Positions 19,763-28,520 of a stretch of DNA of 64,000 nt are shown in pieces. Both the position numbers and the translations under genes were made by a program. The DNA comes from Bauldia sp. (lineage in GTDB: Bacteria > Pseudomonadota > Alphaproteobacteria > Rhizobiales > Kaistiaceae). The stretch covers positions 866,906 to 930,905 of the forward strand of contig JAHCJY010000001.1 of NCBI GenBank assembly GCA_026126065.1, in the 5' to 3' direction. How positions within the stretch are numbered: position 1 is the first letter of the stretch; the number at the start of each line of letters is the position of its first letter. Under the pieces are notes generated by a model. The model saw only the letters and a list, made by a program, of their open reading frames with translations. It did not search any database and was not told where the DNA came from.

Positions 19763-21952
19763 ATGCTCTTTGTCGGAACTCAGACCAACGATGCAAACAG
19801 AAGAATAGAAATCGATTTCGATGGCCTGCTTCACCACACTCTTATAGTTGGTCAATCTGGATCAGGTAAGTCGTTTCTAGTCGCAAGAATAATAGAGGAA
19901 ATTCTGACCAGGAGTCGGGCACGGATACTTGTCCTCGATCCGAATGGAGATTTTCGTCGAGTAAGCGTGGCGAACAAGGATATTTGGAACAACAATGCCG
20001 AAACCCTTAGCAAGCTTGATCATCTTACAACAAGATCTGGGATTGAGAGTTTCGACAATCAAGTAGCGTTTGATTCTGCTTGGAAGAAAAGGAGGTTTGT
20101 TCATCTGTCGCCGACCAGATCACCGCAGACGCCCAGCTCCGCAGCAGCGAGCCATCTGCTCTGGGTTCATTGGGACAGCCTGGACTCAGATCAGCGCTCG
20201 TTTCTTCTAAACGCGAGTTCCGCAACAGAACCCAAGGTATTTCTCGGACTCAAGGCCGTCGCAGAGAACGCTAGGTGGATGAGTCAGAGGCGTCCGGGCG
20301 GAGGAGTGCGCCTTGACCTTCGCGGGCTTCTTGAAGTTGCGAAACAATTTGCTGAGAGCAACGTAAGTATGCGAGAGTATGAGTATGCAAAGAATCTTAC
20401 AAGAGATGACTGGTATGCTGTCCAAGCGAAGATTGATGATCTTTTGTCTCAGTATACCATTTGGTGGTCAAGTATATATCCAAACGAAGGGCGTCCGTCT
20501 GGTCTAGCAGACTTCGTGGATGGTTCTTTCGAAGGCAATACAAGACTCCCAACCTATTGGGATGCTCTAGTTCTCTCTCTAGAGTCGGCTCCATCGGCAG
20601 ATAGTCTTCTCGCGGCAGAGGTGGCGCTTTCGCGACTGTGGTTGAAGGCAAAGGGCGAATGGCGAAAGCGAGCAGAAGGACTCAGTAGTGATGGACAGGG
20701 CGGCGATGGACGAGTGCCGACATTCATTGTAATTGATGAGGCGCACAACTTCGCTCCTGACCAGCCGACGGACAAGCTTCGAAATAGAGTTACCGCTAGA
20801 CTAATGCAGATCGCATCAGAGGGTCGAAAGTATGGCCTGTATCTGATCCTTGCGAGTCAGAGACCCACAAAGCTTCACCGAGAACTAGTATCTGAGTGCG
20901 AAAACGCGTGTGTTCTGAGACTGCAATCTAAGATTGAGACTGACTTCGCTGTTCAGGTCTTGGGTTTATCGGACGCGGAAGCTCACAGCGTGCCGGCTTT
21001 CACTAAGGGTCAAGGAGTCTTCTTTGGCAGGTGGGTCGGAGGAACGGCGCAGTTGAACACTAAGATCGCGCCCGCGAGGATCGTGGTCGGTGGAGGCGAA
21101 ATCGGCCATAGCTGGAAGACGATTCCCGATGAGACGCCGCCCGCGTCACCGCTATCTAGTGTCGCAGAGTTTCTTCGAACTGTCTTGAGAGAAGCGACCA
21201 AGCCGATTGACTTAGCAACTTTGGCGGCTCTAGTGCGTGCTAAGTTTGGTGAAGCTGAAACACTTCATTGGTACGGTAGAGCCTCATTTAAAGCACTCAT
21301 TTCGGATCTAGAACCGTCAGAAATTGTTTTCGACCTTAGCCCACCTGGGTTTGCCTACTTGAGATCTGTTCAGCATGGACAGGTCGCTGGCACAGCGGAA
21401 GGCCTTGGCGCAGGAGTTGACGACGAAGTTGGTGCCACAATTAGTTTGGTACGTAAGCACTTCGATATCCCGGTCTCTTCACGGACGGCTTTTCGTGGTC
21501 TGTTCGAAGCAATTTCGGCCGAGGTGCAGGCCAACGAATTCAATCTCTCCGACACATCCAAAGCGATTCGTGATCGTTGCATGGCCGCTGGAAACCCGGT
21601 GGCGAGGAGTTTGGTGAATTTCGTTTTGAAAGGGGCTTACCTTTCAGGGCATAGATTCGTATCGGACGTGTCGCAATCGCCTAGCACCATAGCTTCTGCG
21701 TTCTTGAAGTCAGTATTCTATTCTTTGAGAAAAGACGGAATACGTTTGGCTCCGCGTACGGAGGAGATAATAACGGAGTTCTATTCGGGAGGTATACTTG
21801 AGACTGTTCCGGTGGTAGGAACGGAGACATTGGTCGTGACTGCTGGCAGTGGGAATGACGGTGATACGGACCATTCACGCGAGGAGTCGCAGACGCTTTT
21901 GGACGCACCACTGGCCGTCGAGTCTGTCGTCGAGGGCAGACAGGCAGACTGA
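19763..21952 (+). CDS. HerA/DUF87-type ATPase with C-terminal OST-HTH-like domain
   Basis: 729 residues, cytoplasmic. The N-terminal part is a HerA/VirB4-like P-loop ATPase: Walker A GQSGSGKS (residues 30-37), Walker B TFIVIDEAHNFAP (~residue 320), then the YGLYLILASQRPTKL sensor stretch and an arginine-rich RLQSKIETDF region typical of DUF87 hexameric translocases. Around residues 469-535 the pattern FLRTVLREATKPIDLATLAA ... WYGRASFKALISDL resembles an OST-HTH/LOTUS fold, a predicted RNA-binding domain. The gene is visibly AT-richer with different codon use than all neighbours and stands alone, with no NurA, SIR2 or nuclease partner next to it. Transfer and a defence role are inferences; the ATPase call is firm. 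Confidence 0.75.
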   Translation: MLFVGTQTNDANRRIEIDFDGLLHHTLIVGQSGSGKSFLVARIIEEILTRSRARILVLDPNGDFRRVSVANKDIWNNNAETLSKLDHLTTRSGIESFDNQVAFDSAWKKRRFVHLSPTRSPQTPSSAAASHLLWVHWDSLDSDQRSFLLNASSATEPKVFLGLKAVAENARWMSQRRPGGGVRLDLRGLLEVAKQFAESNVSMREYEYAKNLTRDDWYAVQAKIDDLLSQYTIWWSSIYPNEGRPSGLADFVDGSFEGNTRLPTYWDALVLSLESAPSADSLLAAEVALSRLWLKAKGEWRKRAEGLSSDGQGGDGRVPTFIVIDEAHNFAPDQPTDKLRNRVTARLMQIASEGRKYGLYLILASQRPTKLHRELVSECENACVLRLQSKIETDFAVQVLGLSDAEAHSVPAFTKGQGVFFGRWVGGTAQLNTKIAPARIVVGGGEIGHSWKTIPDETPPASPLSSVAEFLRTVLREATKPIDLATLAALVRAKFGEAETLHWYGRASFKALISDLEPSEIVFDLSPPGFAYLRSVQHGQVAGTAEGLGAGVDDEVGATISLVRKHFDIPVSSRTAFRGLFEAISAEVQANEFNLSDTSKAIRDRCMAAGNPVARSLVNFVLKGAYLSGHRFVSDVSQSPSTIASAFLKSVFYSLRKDGIRLAPRTEEIITEFYSGGILETVPVVGTETLVVTAGSGNDGDTDHSREESQTLLDAPLAVESVVEGRQAD

Positions 21953-21980
21953 TAGGTCAGGGAATCAACGAATGGGATTG

Positions 21981-22005
21981 GTAGATCCGCCGGTGGCGGA
22001 CCTAC
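21981..22005 (+). repeat. Imperfect inverted repeat downstream of the HerA-like gene
   Basis: GTAGATCCGCC and GGCGGACCTAC pair around a 3-nt loop with one G-U wobble, 28 bp after the stop. No T run follows, so it may be an RNA-stabilising hairpin rather than a terminator. Confidence 0.4.
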
Positions 22006-22072
22006 GGGTGGCTGCCTGGTCGGAGCAGTTTGGGCGAATTGGGAATGCCGGCCGTCAACAAGGCCGCCAAAA

Positions 22073-22104
22073 AAATAAGGCCCAGTCGTTTCTGGGCCTT
22101 ATTT
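22073..22104. terminator. Bidirectional rho-independent terminator
   Basis: AAATAAGGCCCAG and CTGGGCCTTATTT form a 13-bp perfect stem with loop TCGTTT, preceded by an A run and ending in TTT. It can stop transcription from the HerA-like gene and from the leftward LURP-like fragment. Confidence 0.8.
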
Positions 22105-22216
22105 GGCATTCGTCCGCGTGCGGACGTGCCTACAAAATGAGATAATGCGCCTCTCCGCAAAGACGTGTCGTCTAGCGACTGAGACGGGAGTTATATGCGA
22201 CCTGTTTGGTGGGATG

Positions 22217-22444
22217 TCAATGGGGCTGGCGCCATGCGCCGAAATCCAGCACCTGGCGCGCCTGGATGTGGAACGCCTCGTGCGCCTTGCTCTCGTCGGT
22301 AAAGAAGAGGAAGCGCTCGCGGAAGGCGAACCGCTTCTGATGGGCGAAGGCGAGAAGCTGGCCCGCCTCACCCGAGCGTCCGTCGAAGATCCAGTACTGG
22401 TTGGCGAAGGCGGTGATCTTCTGGTGGATGAAGAAAGTGGCCAT
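22217..22444 (-). pseudogene. Truncated LURP-one-like protein
   Basis: 75 residues from ATG at 22444. Pattern ATFFIHQKITAFANQYWIFD ... LLAFAHQKRFAFRERFLFFT followed by IQARQVLDFGA fits the N-terminal half of LURP-one/Tubby-C-like proteins, which usually run about 150-200 residues. After VLDFGA the sequence changes to WRQPH and stops. The matching C-terminal half is not found nearby. The break lies at the right edge of the foreign-looking segment that holds the HerA-like gene, so an insertion or deletion probably cut it. Function of the family in bacteria is unclear. Confidence 0.5.
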
Positions 22445-22535
22445 CGGCACCGGTTCCCGCCCGCCGCCCGCAAGCCGATCCGGCGGCGAAGCGTAGGTGG
22501 GCCGCGCGTCCGCGGCAAGCCGGAGCAGTACGAGG

Positions 22536-22898
22536 TCAGCGTGCCGAAGCGAGGGTTTTCAGCAACCTCTTCGGCGCAACGGCGCGGAAGCTCTCGTCGA
22601 CCCAGGCTTCGAACACGTCCAGCGGGACGTCCGCGCCGGCGGTGAACCTGCTGGCGACCCAGCGGGCCTTTCCGAGGCCGTAGCCCGCGGGGGCCGCGAA
22701 CGGGTATTCGAGGGCGAACTCGAACGACACGGGCAGCTTGAGCGTCACATAGTGACTGCCCTCATGCTCCGACAGCATGAGGAACATCCTGCCGCGGACC
22801 TTGTAGACATCGTGGTCCCAGGGATGGTCCTCGATCGTCTCGGGGTAGCGAAGCGCCATCGCTCGCAGTCGGGCGGTCGCGTCTGCTATGCTGGCCAA
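22536..22898 (-). CDS. MmcQ/YjbR-family DNA-binding-like protein
   Basis: 120 residues. It carries the family pattern [20 protein letters not shown] ... [10 protein letters not shown], then [33 protein letters not shown] and the C-terminal [15 protein letters not shown]. MmcQ/YjbR proteins (DUF419) have a CyaY-like fold with a double wing and are proposed to bind nucleic acid, but their role is not established. Divergent from glmM, whose start is 130 bp away. Complete by length. Confidence 0.8.
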   Translation of the reverse strand: MASIADATARLRAMALRYPETIEDHPWDHDVYKVRGRMFLMLSEHEGSHYVTLKLPVSFEFALEYPFAAPAGYGLGKARWVASRFTAGADVPLDVFEAWVDESFRAVAPKRLLKTLASAR

Positions 22899-23027
22899 AG
22901 CCTTCGCCTCATGCCCGGCACAGCCGGCTGCAACAATCGATCATCATTCTTGAACCGATGGTGGCTGAAAATTCCACCGGGACGTGGAATGAGCGAGCAA
23001 GACCTCGCGAAACCTCCAGGGATATCC

Positions 23028-24374
23028 ATGACGCGAAAACTCTTCGGCACCGACGGGATCAGGGGACTGGCGAACTCCGACCCGATCACGCCGCAGATCG
23101 CGCTCCAGGTCGGCATCGCAGCGGGCCTGGTCTTCAGCCGGTCCGACCGGTTCGAACGGCGGCGCGTCGTCATCGGCAAGGACACGCGGCTCTCCGGCTA
23201 TATGATCGAGCCGGCGCTGGTCGCCGGCTGCACGGCCGCCGGCATGGACGTGTTCCTGCTGGGCCCGATCCCCACGCCCGGCGTCGCCATGCTCACACGC
23301 TCGCTCCGCGCGGATCTGGGCATCATGATCTCGGCCTCGCACAACCCTTACGCCGACAACGGCATCAAGCTGTTCGGGCCGGACGGGTACAAACTGTCGG
23401 ACGAGACCGAGCGCGAGATCGAGGCGCTCGTCGCGCAGGATCTCACCGACCGGCTTGCCCTGCCGGCCGAACTCGGACGCGCCCGCCGGATCGAGGGAGT
23501 CCATGACCGTTACGTCGAGTTCGCCAAGCGCACACTGCCGCGCACGCTCGACCTCACGGGCGTCCGCGTCGTGATCGATTGCGCCAATGGCGCCGGCTAC
23601 CGGGTGGCGCCGGACGCACTGTGGGAACTGGGCGCGGAGGTCGTGAAGATCGGGTGCGAGCCGAACGGCTTCAACATCAACCAGGAGACCGGCTCGACGG
23701 ACGTGACCGCGCTCCGCAAGAAGGTCCACGAGGCGCGCGCCGACATCGGCATCGCGCTGGACGGCGACGGCGACCGGGTCATCATCGTCGATGAACGCGG
23801 CGAGATCGTCGATGGCGACCAGTTGATGGCGCTCGTCGCCGCGTCCTGGCAGGACGACGGCCGCCTGCTCGGCGGCGGCATCGTTGCGACCATCATGTCC
23901 AATCTCGGCCTCGAGCGGTATCTCGGCGGTCTCGGCCTCACGCTGGCCCGCACGCGCGTCGGCGACCGCTACGTCGTCGAGCACATGCGGGCGAACGGCT
24001 TCAACGTCGGCGGTGAGCAGTCCGGCCACATCATCCTGTCGGACTACTGCACGACCGGCGACGGCCTCGTTTCCGCGCTGCAGGTGCTTGCCGTGGTGCA
24101 GCGCTCGGGCCGGCCGGTGAGCGAGGTCTGCCGCCGGTTCGATCCGGTGCCGCAGGTGCTGAAGAGCGTCCGCCAGACCGCGGCGTCGCTCGACGATACG
24201 CGGGTGAAGTCCGCCATCGCCGAGGGCGAGGGCCGCCTCAACGGCAATGGGCGGCTGGTGATCCGGCCGTCGGGCACCGAGCCCGTCATCAGGGTCATGG
24301 CCGAAGGGGACGACCGCAGCGTGGTCGAGTCCGTCGTCAAGGACATCATCGAGGCGATCGCGCGGGCGGCATGA
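23028..24374 (+). CDS. glmM: GlmM, phosphoglucosamine mutase
   Basis: 448 residues, the usual length. It interconverts glucosamine-6-phosphate and glucosamine-1-phosphate on the way to UDP-GlcNAc for peptidoglycan and LPS. It begins with [13 protein letters not shown], has the phosphoserine loop [14 protein letters not shown] (~residue 100), the metal loop DGDGDRVI, the sugar-binding GEQSGHII and the phosphate-binding [12 protein letters not shown] near the end. The start [10 protein letters not shown] at 23028 gives the standard N-terminus; AGG lies ~8 nt upstream. In alphaproteobacteria it normally follows ftsH (with or without folP) directly. Confidence 0.95.
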   Translation: MTRKLFGTDGIRGLANSDPITPQIALQVGIAAGLVFSRSDRFERRRVVIGKDTRLSGYMIEPALVAGCTAAGMDVFLLGPIPTPGVAMLTRSLRADLGIMISASHNPYADNGIKLFGPDGYKLSDETEREIEALVAQDLTDRLALPAELGRARRIEGVHDRYVEFAKRTLPRTLDLTGVRVVIDCANGAGYRVAPDALWELGAEVVKIGCEPNGFNINQETGSTDVTALRKKVHEARADIGIALDGDGDRVIIVDERGEIVDGDQLMALVAASWQDDGRLLGGGIVATIMSNLGLERYLGGLGLTLARTRVGDRYVVEHMRANGFNVGGEQSGHIILSDYCTTGDGLVSALQVLAVVQRSGRPVSEVCRRFDPVPQVLKSVRQTAASLDDTRVKSAIAEGEGRLNGNGRLVIRPSGTEPVIRVMAEGDDRSVVESVVKDIIEAIARAA

Positions 24375-24378
24375 GCGG

Positions 24379-24987
24379 ATGGCGGACAAGGTCGATCTTC
24401 GCAAGGACCTGAAGGCCCTCTACGCGGGTACGAAGGACAGGATCGTCGTCGTCGAGGTACCGCCGCTGGGCTTCCTGATGGTCGATGGCGCGGGCGACCC
24501 GAACACGGCGCCGGCGTATCGCGAGGCGGTTGAGGCGCTTTATGCCGTCGCATACACGCTGAAATTCGCGATGAAGGAGCAGGGACGGGACTTTGCCGTC
24601 GGCGTCCTCGAGGGCCTGTGGTGGGCCGATGATCCCGCGGTCTTCCTGTCGGGCGACCGGGCGCTGTGGCACTGGTCGATGATGATCGCCGTCCCGGACT
24701 TCGTCACGCCCGCCGCGGTGGATGCCGCAAAGGCAAAGGCTGCCGGCAAGAAGGATCTGCCCGGGGCCGCGCGGCTGCGCTGGGGCCGATACGATGAAGG
24801 AGTTGCGGTCCAGACCCTCTATCTCGGACCCTATAGCGGGGAAGGGCCGACCATCGCGGGGCTCCATGCGCACATCAAGGGTCTGGGCAAGCGGCTCTAT
24901 GGCAGGCACCACGAAATCTACCTCTCCGATCCGCGTCGCACGGCGCCGGAAAAGCTGAAGACGATCATCCGCCAGCCGTTCTGGTAG
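24379..24987 (+). CDS. GyrI-like small-molecule-binding domain protein
   Basis: 202 residues, cytoplasmic. It fits the stand-alone GyrI-like/SOUL-type family: VDLRKDLKALYAG opening, IVVVEVPPLGFLMVDGAGDP, YAVAYTLKFAMKEQG, LEGLWWADDP, and the C-terminal HEIYLSDPRRTAPEKLKTII, all characteristic of this subfamily. Members bind small hydrophobic ligands or hydrolyse some xenobiotics, but the role here is unknown. It begins 4 bp after the glmM stop, so it is probably co-transcribed. Confidence 0.8.
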   Translation: MADKVDLRKDLKALYAGTKDRIVVVEVPPLGFLMVDGAGDPNTAPAYREAVEALYAVAYTLKFAMKEQGRDFAVGVLEGLWWADDPAVFLSGDRALWHWSMMIAVPDFVTPAAVDAAKAKAAGKKDLPGAARLRWGRYDEGVAVQTLYLGPYSGEGPTIAGLHAHIKGLGKRLYGRHHEIYLSDPRRTAPEKLKTIIRQPFW

Positions 24988-25047
24988 CGGCGGCGCTGGG
25001 GCGGGGCCGGCACGGCGCCGGCCGTTCACACGCGCCGTCTGGTCGCT

Positions 25048-25383
25048 TCAGGCCCGGCCGCGCGCCGGGACATGGTCCTCGCCGCGCACGAACTCGATCT
25101 CGATGCCGTCCGCGGTGCGCCTCGTGGCGGTGATCGCGACATTGTCGGCAAGATCGAACCGGCGCAGCACACGCTCTCCGGGATCAGCGACGACGAGCAG
25201 GACCTTGCCTTCCCGTCTGGTATCGACGCCCAGCGGTGCGGGCGTCAGTTCGACGACGAGACGCGCCGCGTGAACGCCGGTCTGCTCGAGGCTGTCGCCG
25301 GGGCGGAGACCCGCAAGGGAGCGCAGGGGCTCGAACAGGCCCGGATCTGCCGTGGTGCGCGGAGTGAACTGGATCACGTTCAT
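25048..25383 (-). CDS. Hypothetical protein
   Basis: 111 residues from ATG at 25383, chosen because GGAG lies 6 nt upstream; an in-frame start farther up would add a low-quality N-terminus. The sequence is a mix of short strands (ARLVVELTPAPLGV, GKVLLVVADPGERVLRRFDL, VAITATRRTADGIEIEFVRG) with no signal peptide, no membrane helix and no motif I recognise. It is convergent with the GyrI-like gene. Confidence 0.5.
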   Translation of the reverse strand: MNVIQFTPRTTADPGLFEPLRSLAGLRPGDSLEQTGVHAARLVVELTPAPLGVDTRREGKVLLVVADPGERVLRRFDLADNVAITATRRTADGIEIEFVRGEDHVPARGRA

Positions 25384-25659
25384 CGCTGGCTCCATCACAA
25401 AGACTTCGCCCCCGACTGCCCATCGCAGTCTCAGAGAAGACGTAGAGATCGTCTGTGGCCCTTCAAGGGCAGGGACGTCACAGCGGTTCGAAGCATGTGG
25501 CTCCGGAGCAACACCGCAGCCGTTCCGGGCAAGGTCTCCAAAGATCATCGTGGTTAAAGGACGTGGTTAAGAGGTGCTTAACGATTGCCGTGAAGAGTCC
25601 GTTCCAACGCGATCGGGTCTCGGCCCCCGCTCGCCACGGATTGAACGAAAGGAAACGGA

Positions 25660-26439
25660 ATGGCCCGCGTCTTGAAGAGCATCGTCCTGGGGGGACTTGC
25701 GCTGGCAGCTTTGCCGGCGGTGGCGATGGCCGCCGATATTCCCCCGCCGCCCGTCTACTACACCCCGCCGCCCCCGGTCGAAGTGCCCACGAACTGGTAC
25801 TTCCGTCTCGATGTCGGCGTTAAGGACTATCGTCCGCCATCGATCACCTTCGATGCGCCGACGCTGGGCTATTCCGTGCCGGGTGCCGGCGAGTTCATCA
25901 ACGAGGACATCTCGACGACCGGGGTCATCGGCTTCGGCATCGGCCGCGACTTTGGCGCGTTCCGCGCCGATGTTACGCTCGACTACGAATGGCCGGGTCG
26001 CATCGAGGGCCGTCTTTACTGCGTCGGCTGTCCCAATGATCCGGTGGACCAGTATTCCTGGGAATTCGCGGACCTCTCGGTCTGGTCGCTCCTCTTCAAC
26101 GGCTACATCGACTTCGGCAGCCGCGGGGGCCCGATCACTCCCTATATCGGCGCCGGCATCGGTGTTGCGACGCTCCGCACGTCGAACGTGACGTTCGAAA
26201 ATCCCAACGGCACGACCGGCGAATGGGAAGGGATGCGGACCTGGAACCTCGCCTGGGCCCTCATGGCCGGCGCGTCGTTCGAAGTCACGCAGCGCCTGTC
26301 GCTCGATGTCAACTACCGCTTCGTCCACCTCGGCACGGCGATGGCCATGACCACGCTCGATGGCGGCACGCCGATCGTCTACAGCAATATCTCGGCGCAC
26401 GAATTCCGCGTCGGCTTCCGGGTCGGCATCGGCAGATAG
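25660..26439 (+). CDS. Outer-membrane beta-barrel protein (Omp25-like)
   Basis: 259 residues. Signal peptide MARVLKSIVLGGLALAALPAVAMA ends near residue 24. A Pro/Tyr-rich linker (DIPPPPVYYTPPPPVEVP) is followed by eight or so amphipathic strands, including TNWYFRLDVGVKDY, GVIGFGIGRDFGAFRADVTL and the last strand SAHEFRVGFRVGIGR. It resembles the porin-family/Omp25 group common in Rhizobiales. RBS AAAGGAAA precedes the ATG. A second, shorter barrel is encoded at 18958. Confidence 0.75.
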   Translation: MARVLKSIVLGGLALAALPAVAMAADIPPPPVYYTPPPPVEVPTNWYFRLDVGVKDYRPPSITFDAPTLGYSVPGAGEFINEDISTTGVIGFGIGRDFGAFRADVTLDYEWPGRIEGRLYCVGCPNDPVDQYSWEFADLSVWSLLFNGYIDFGSRGGPITPYIGAGIGVATLRTSNVTFENPNGTTGEWEGMRTWNLAWALMAGASFEVTQRLSLDVNYRFVHLGTAMAMTTLDGGTPIVYSNISAHEFRVGFRVGIGR

Positions 26440-26468
26440 CCCCCCCGGGACCGGGCGGATCAAATGCA

Positions 26469-26500
26469 GCGCGGCGGATCGAAGGGTCCGCCGCGCTTTT
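26469..26500 (+). terminator. Rho-independent terminator after the Omp25-like gene
   Basis: GCGCGGCGGA and TCCGCCGCGC form a 10-bp perfect stem with an 8-nt loop, followed by TTTT, 29 bp after the stop. Confidence 0.85.
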
Positions 26501-26589
26501 CGTTTCAGCCGGGTGGCAATCCCGTGCTGGCAACCGGGACGGAGAAACGCCATATTGCATGCCATGATGATACGGCACTGGAACTGACA

Positions 26590-27012
26590 ATGGCCAGCCA
26601 TACCCCCGCTCGCAGTCCGCGCAGGACGCCAGGAGGAAAGCCTGCCAGGCATTCCGGCGGGGCCGCGCCGATGCTGCTCGATGCGGACGGCGTCGTGATA
26701 GTCGACAGGGTGACCGAGCGCCTCCGGATGTCGAAGGTCCAACTCGCCGAGACCATCGGGCTCAGCCCCGAAACGCTGCAGCGATCGACGCGCGCGGCGG
26801 CGCCGCGGACGCAGATGCGCGTGCGGGAACTGCTCGAGATCGTCCAGCGCGTCTCGGCCTGGGCCGGCGGAGAGGCGCAAGCGGTGGCGTGGTACCGCGG
26901 CGAACCCATTCCCGCCTTCGGTGATCGGACGGCGGAGAGTCTCGTCAAGGAGGGACGCGCCGCCGCGGTGCGCGACTACCTCGACCACGTCGCGCTCGGC
27001 GGCTTTGCTTGA
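26590..27012 (+). CDS. Xre/MbcA/ParS-type antitoxin
   Basis: 140 residues. A basic N-terminus is followed by an Xre-like helix-turn-helix (VTERLRMSKVQLAETIGLSPETLQR, residues ~40-65) and a C-terminal MbcA/ParS toxin-binding domain ending in AWYRGEPIPAFGDRTAESLVKEGRAAAVRDYLDHV. That tail is the hallmark of antitoxins paired with RES toxins. It should neutralise the downstream toxin and repress the operon. The stop overlaps the toxin's TTG start. No operator palindrome was identified with confidence. Confidence 0.88.
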   Translation: MASHTPARSPRRTPGGKPARHSGGAAPMLLDADGVVIVDRVTERLRMSKVQLAETIGLSPETLQRSTRAAAPRTQMRVRELLEIVQRVSAWAGGEAQAVAWYRGEPIPAFGDRTAESLVKEGRAAAVRDYLDHVALGGFA

Positions 27013-27524
27013 GGTTTGCCGACGCGGCGTTCCGAGCCCACGATCCGCGCTGGGCGTTTGATCCGCTGTCGGGAGCGGGCGCCGCCGTCCATGGCGGCCG
27101 TTTCAACCGCAAAGGCGTGCCGGCGCTCTATCTCGCCCTCACCCTCGAAGGGGCAATTCGCGAGGCGTCGCAGGGTCTTGCGTTCCGCATCCCGCCGCTC
27201 ACCATCGTCGAGTACGAGGTCGATTGCGCCGACCTCTTCGATCTCCGCGACGAAGAGGTGCGTCGCCAAGCAGGGATCAACGAGGTGGATCTCGCGTCGC
27301 CCTGGGCTCTGGACGTCGCGGAAGGTCGGATGCCTCTCTCGTGGCGCGCGTCCGAACGGCTCCAGGCCGCGGGCGCAGCCGGAATTATCGTGCGATCCTT
27401 TGCCCGGCTCGCGCCGGCCGGAATGTCGAACCTCGTCCTGTGGCGATGGGGGAACGCGCTGCCGCATCGGGTTGCCGTGTACGATCCCGATGGCCGCCTG
27501 GCCGGAGCTAGATCGGCCCGGTGA
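27009..27524 (+). CDS. RES-domain toxin (NAD+ phosphorylase family)
   Basis: 171 residues. RES toxins of the MbcT/ParT group deplete NAD+ or ADP-ribosylate targets. The conserved set is visible: RAHDPRWAFDPLSG with the first Arg, GGRFNRKGVPALYLALTLEGAIREA with catalytic Arg, Tyr and Glu, and a C-terminal Ser-containing GMSNLVLWRW. The start is TTG at 27009, overlapping the antitoxin stop as TTGA; no other start suits the domain boundary. Weak initiation plus coupling would keep toxin below antitoxin. Converges with the DUF1993 gene, overlapping its end by 17 nt. Confidence 0.88.
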   Translation: MRFADAAFRAHDPRWAFDPLSGAGAAVHGGRFNRKGVPALYLALTLEGAIREASQGLAFRIPPLTIVEYEVDCADLFDLRDEEVRRQAGINEVDLASPWALDVAEGRMPLSWRASERLQAAGAAGIIVRSFARLAPAGMSNLVLWRWGNALPHRVAVYDPDGRLAGARSAR

Positions 27525-28014
27525 AGTCGGACTTCTTCAGCGGTACGCCGTTGTGGCGGAGGATGTTGTAGGCCGTCGTCGCGTGGAACCAGACATTCGG
27601 GAGGGTGAACGTCTGGAGGTATTGCAGGCCGGGCATCGTCTTCTGCTCGCCGCCGGCCGGGAAGGTAATCATCCTGGTCTCACCCGCGTCGATGGCCGCG
27701 GTGTCGACGCCGTCGAGGAACGCGGCGGTCTCGGCAATGCGCGAGCGGAGATCGTCGAAGCCGATGCGCGAATCGTCGAAGCTCGGAATGGCGATGCCGG
27801 CGAGACGGCACGTCCCGCGCACCATCAGGGCCGTCGCCTGCTGCACCTGCTTGGCGAACGGCCACATATCCGGGGACAGGCGTTCGGTCAGCAGCACCGA
27901 GGGATCGTATTGGTGCGCCGCGGCATGGGCCTCGGCCATGGCGATCATCCCGCTCAGCGACGTCAGGATGCGGCGGTAGGTGGGGAGCGTCGCGTCGGAC
28001 AGGGACAGGGCCAT
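27508..28014 (-). CDS. DUF1993 family protein, copy 1
   Basis: 168 residues. DUF1993 proteins are four-helix DinB-like proteins of unknown function. Family blocks: LPTYRRILTSLSGMIAMAEAHA, LLTERLSPDMWPFAKQVQQA, and the C-terminal LPNVWFHATTAYNILRHNGV followed by PLKKSDF, where the family-conserved His lies. A paralog of the same length lies at 30386-30898 on the same strand. Its 3' end overlaps the RES toxin gene by 17 nt tail-to-tail. Confidence 0.88.
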   Translation of the reverse strand: MALSLSDATLPTYRRILTSLSGMIAMAEAHAAAHQYDPSVLLTERLSPDMWPFAKQVQQATALMVRGTCRLAGIAIPSFDDSRIGFDDLRSRIAETAAFLDGVDTAAIDAGETRMITFPAGGEQKTMPGLQYLQTFTLPNVWFHATTAYNILRHNGVPLKKSDFTGPI

Positions 28015-28145
28015 GAGATCCTCGGTTGGGCGGCGGTCCTAGATAGGCGGGTCGCCGGCCGAATCCGAGGGGCGTCGTGAAAGATCGGGTCGCCGGCGTG
28101 CTTCCGGGATAGCCTCCGGCATCGCCACCGCCGTGGGAGCCCCCC

Positions 28146-28508
28146 GTGACCCTCGCCGCGAACATCCTCGTCGGGCTCATCGCCCTTCTGCACGTCTACA
28201 TACTCGTGCTCGAGATGTTCCTCTGGACGAGGCCGCCGGGCCTTCGGGCGTTCGGACTGACGCTGCGGCAGGCGAGGGCATCCGCGACGCTGGCGGCAAA
28301 CCAGGGGCTCTACAACGGCTTCCTCGCCGCCGGGCTTGTCTGGGGGCTCGTCGAAAGCCGACCGGACGTCGCTGTTGCGGTGAAGGTGTTCTTCCTCGGC
28401 TGCGTGATCGTCGCCGGAGTGTACGGCGGCGCGACCGTCGGGCTACGGATCGCCCTCATCCAGGCAGCGCCGGCCGCGATTGCGCTGGCGCTGCTGTTGC
28501 TTGGCTGA
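28146..28508 (+). CDS. DUF1304 membrane protein
   Basis: 120 residues, four hydrophobic helices, inner membrane. It matches DUF1304: LVGLIALLHVYILVLEMFLW, the loop NQGLYNGFLAAGLVWG, VFFLGCVIVAGVYGGAT and a hydrophobic C-terminus. The function of the family is unknown. Start is GTG at 28146; no ATG gives the family N-terminus. GGAG lies 11 nt upstream. Confidence 0.82.
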   Translation: MTLAANILVGLIALLHVYILVLEMFLWTRPPGLRAFGLTLRQARASATLAANQGLYNGFLAAGLVWGLVESRPDVAVAVKVFFLGCVIVAGVYGGATVGLRIALIQAAPAAIALALLLLG

Positions 28509-28520
28509 GGGCGGCGGGAC

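Noticed and set aside
22140..22230. Possible tRNA or att site at the right edge of the HerA-like segment.
   Set aside because: No cloverleaf with CCA-end could be built and no direct repeat with the left edge was found.
22944..24404. A 486-codon minus-strand frame opposite glmM.
   Set aside because: Shadow of glmM, which has every catalytic motif.
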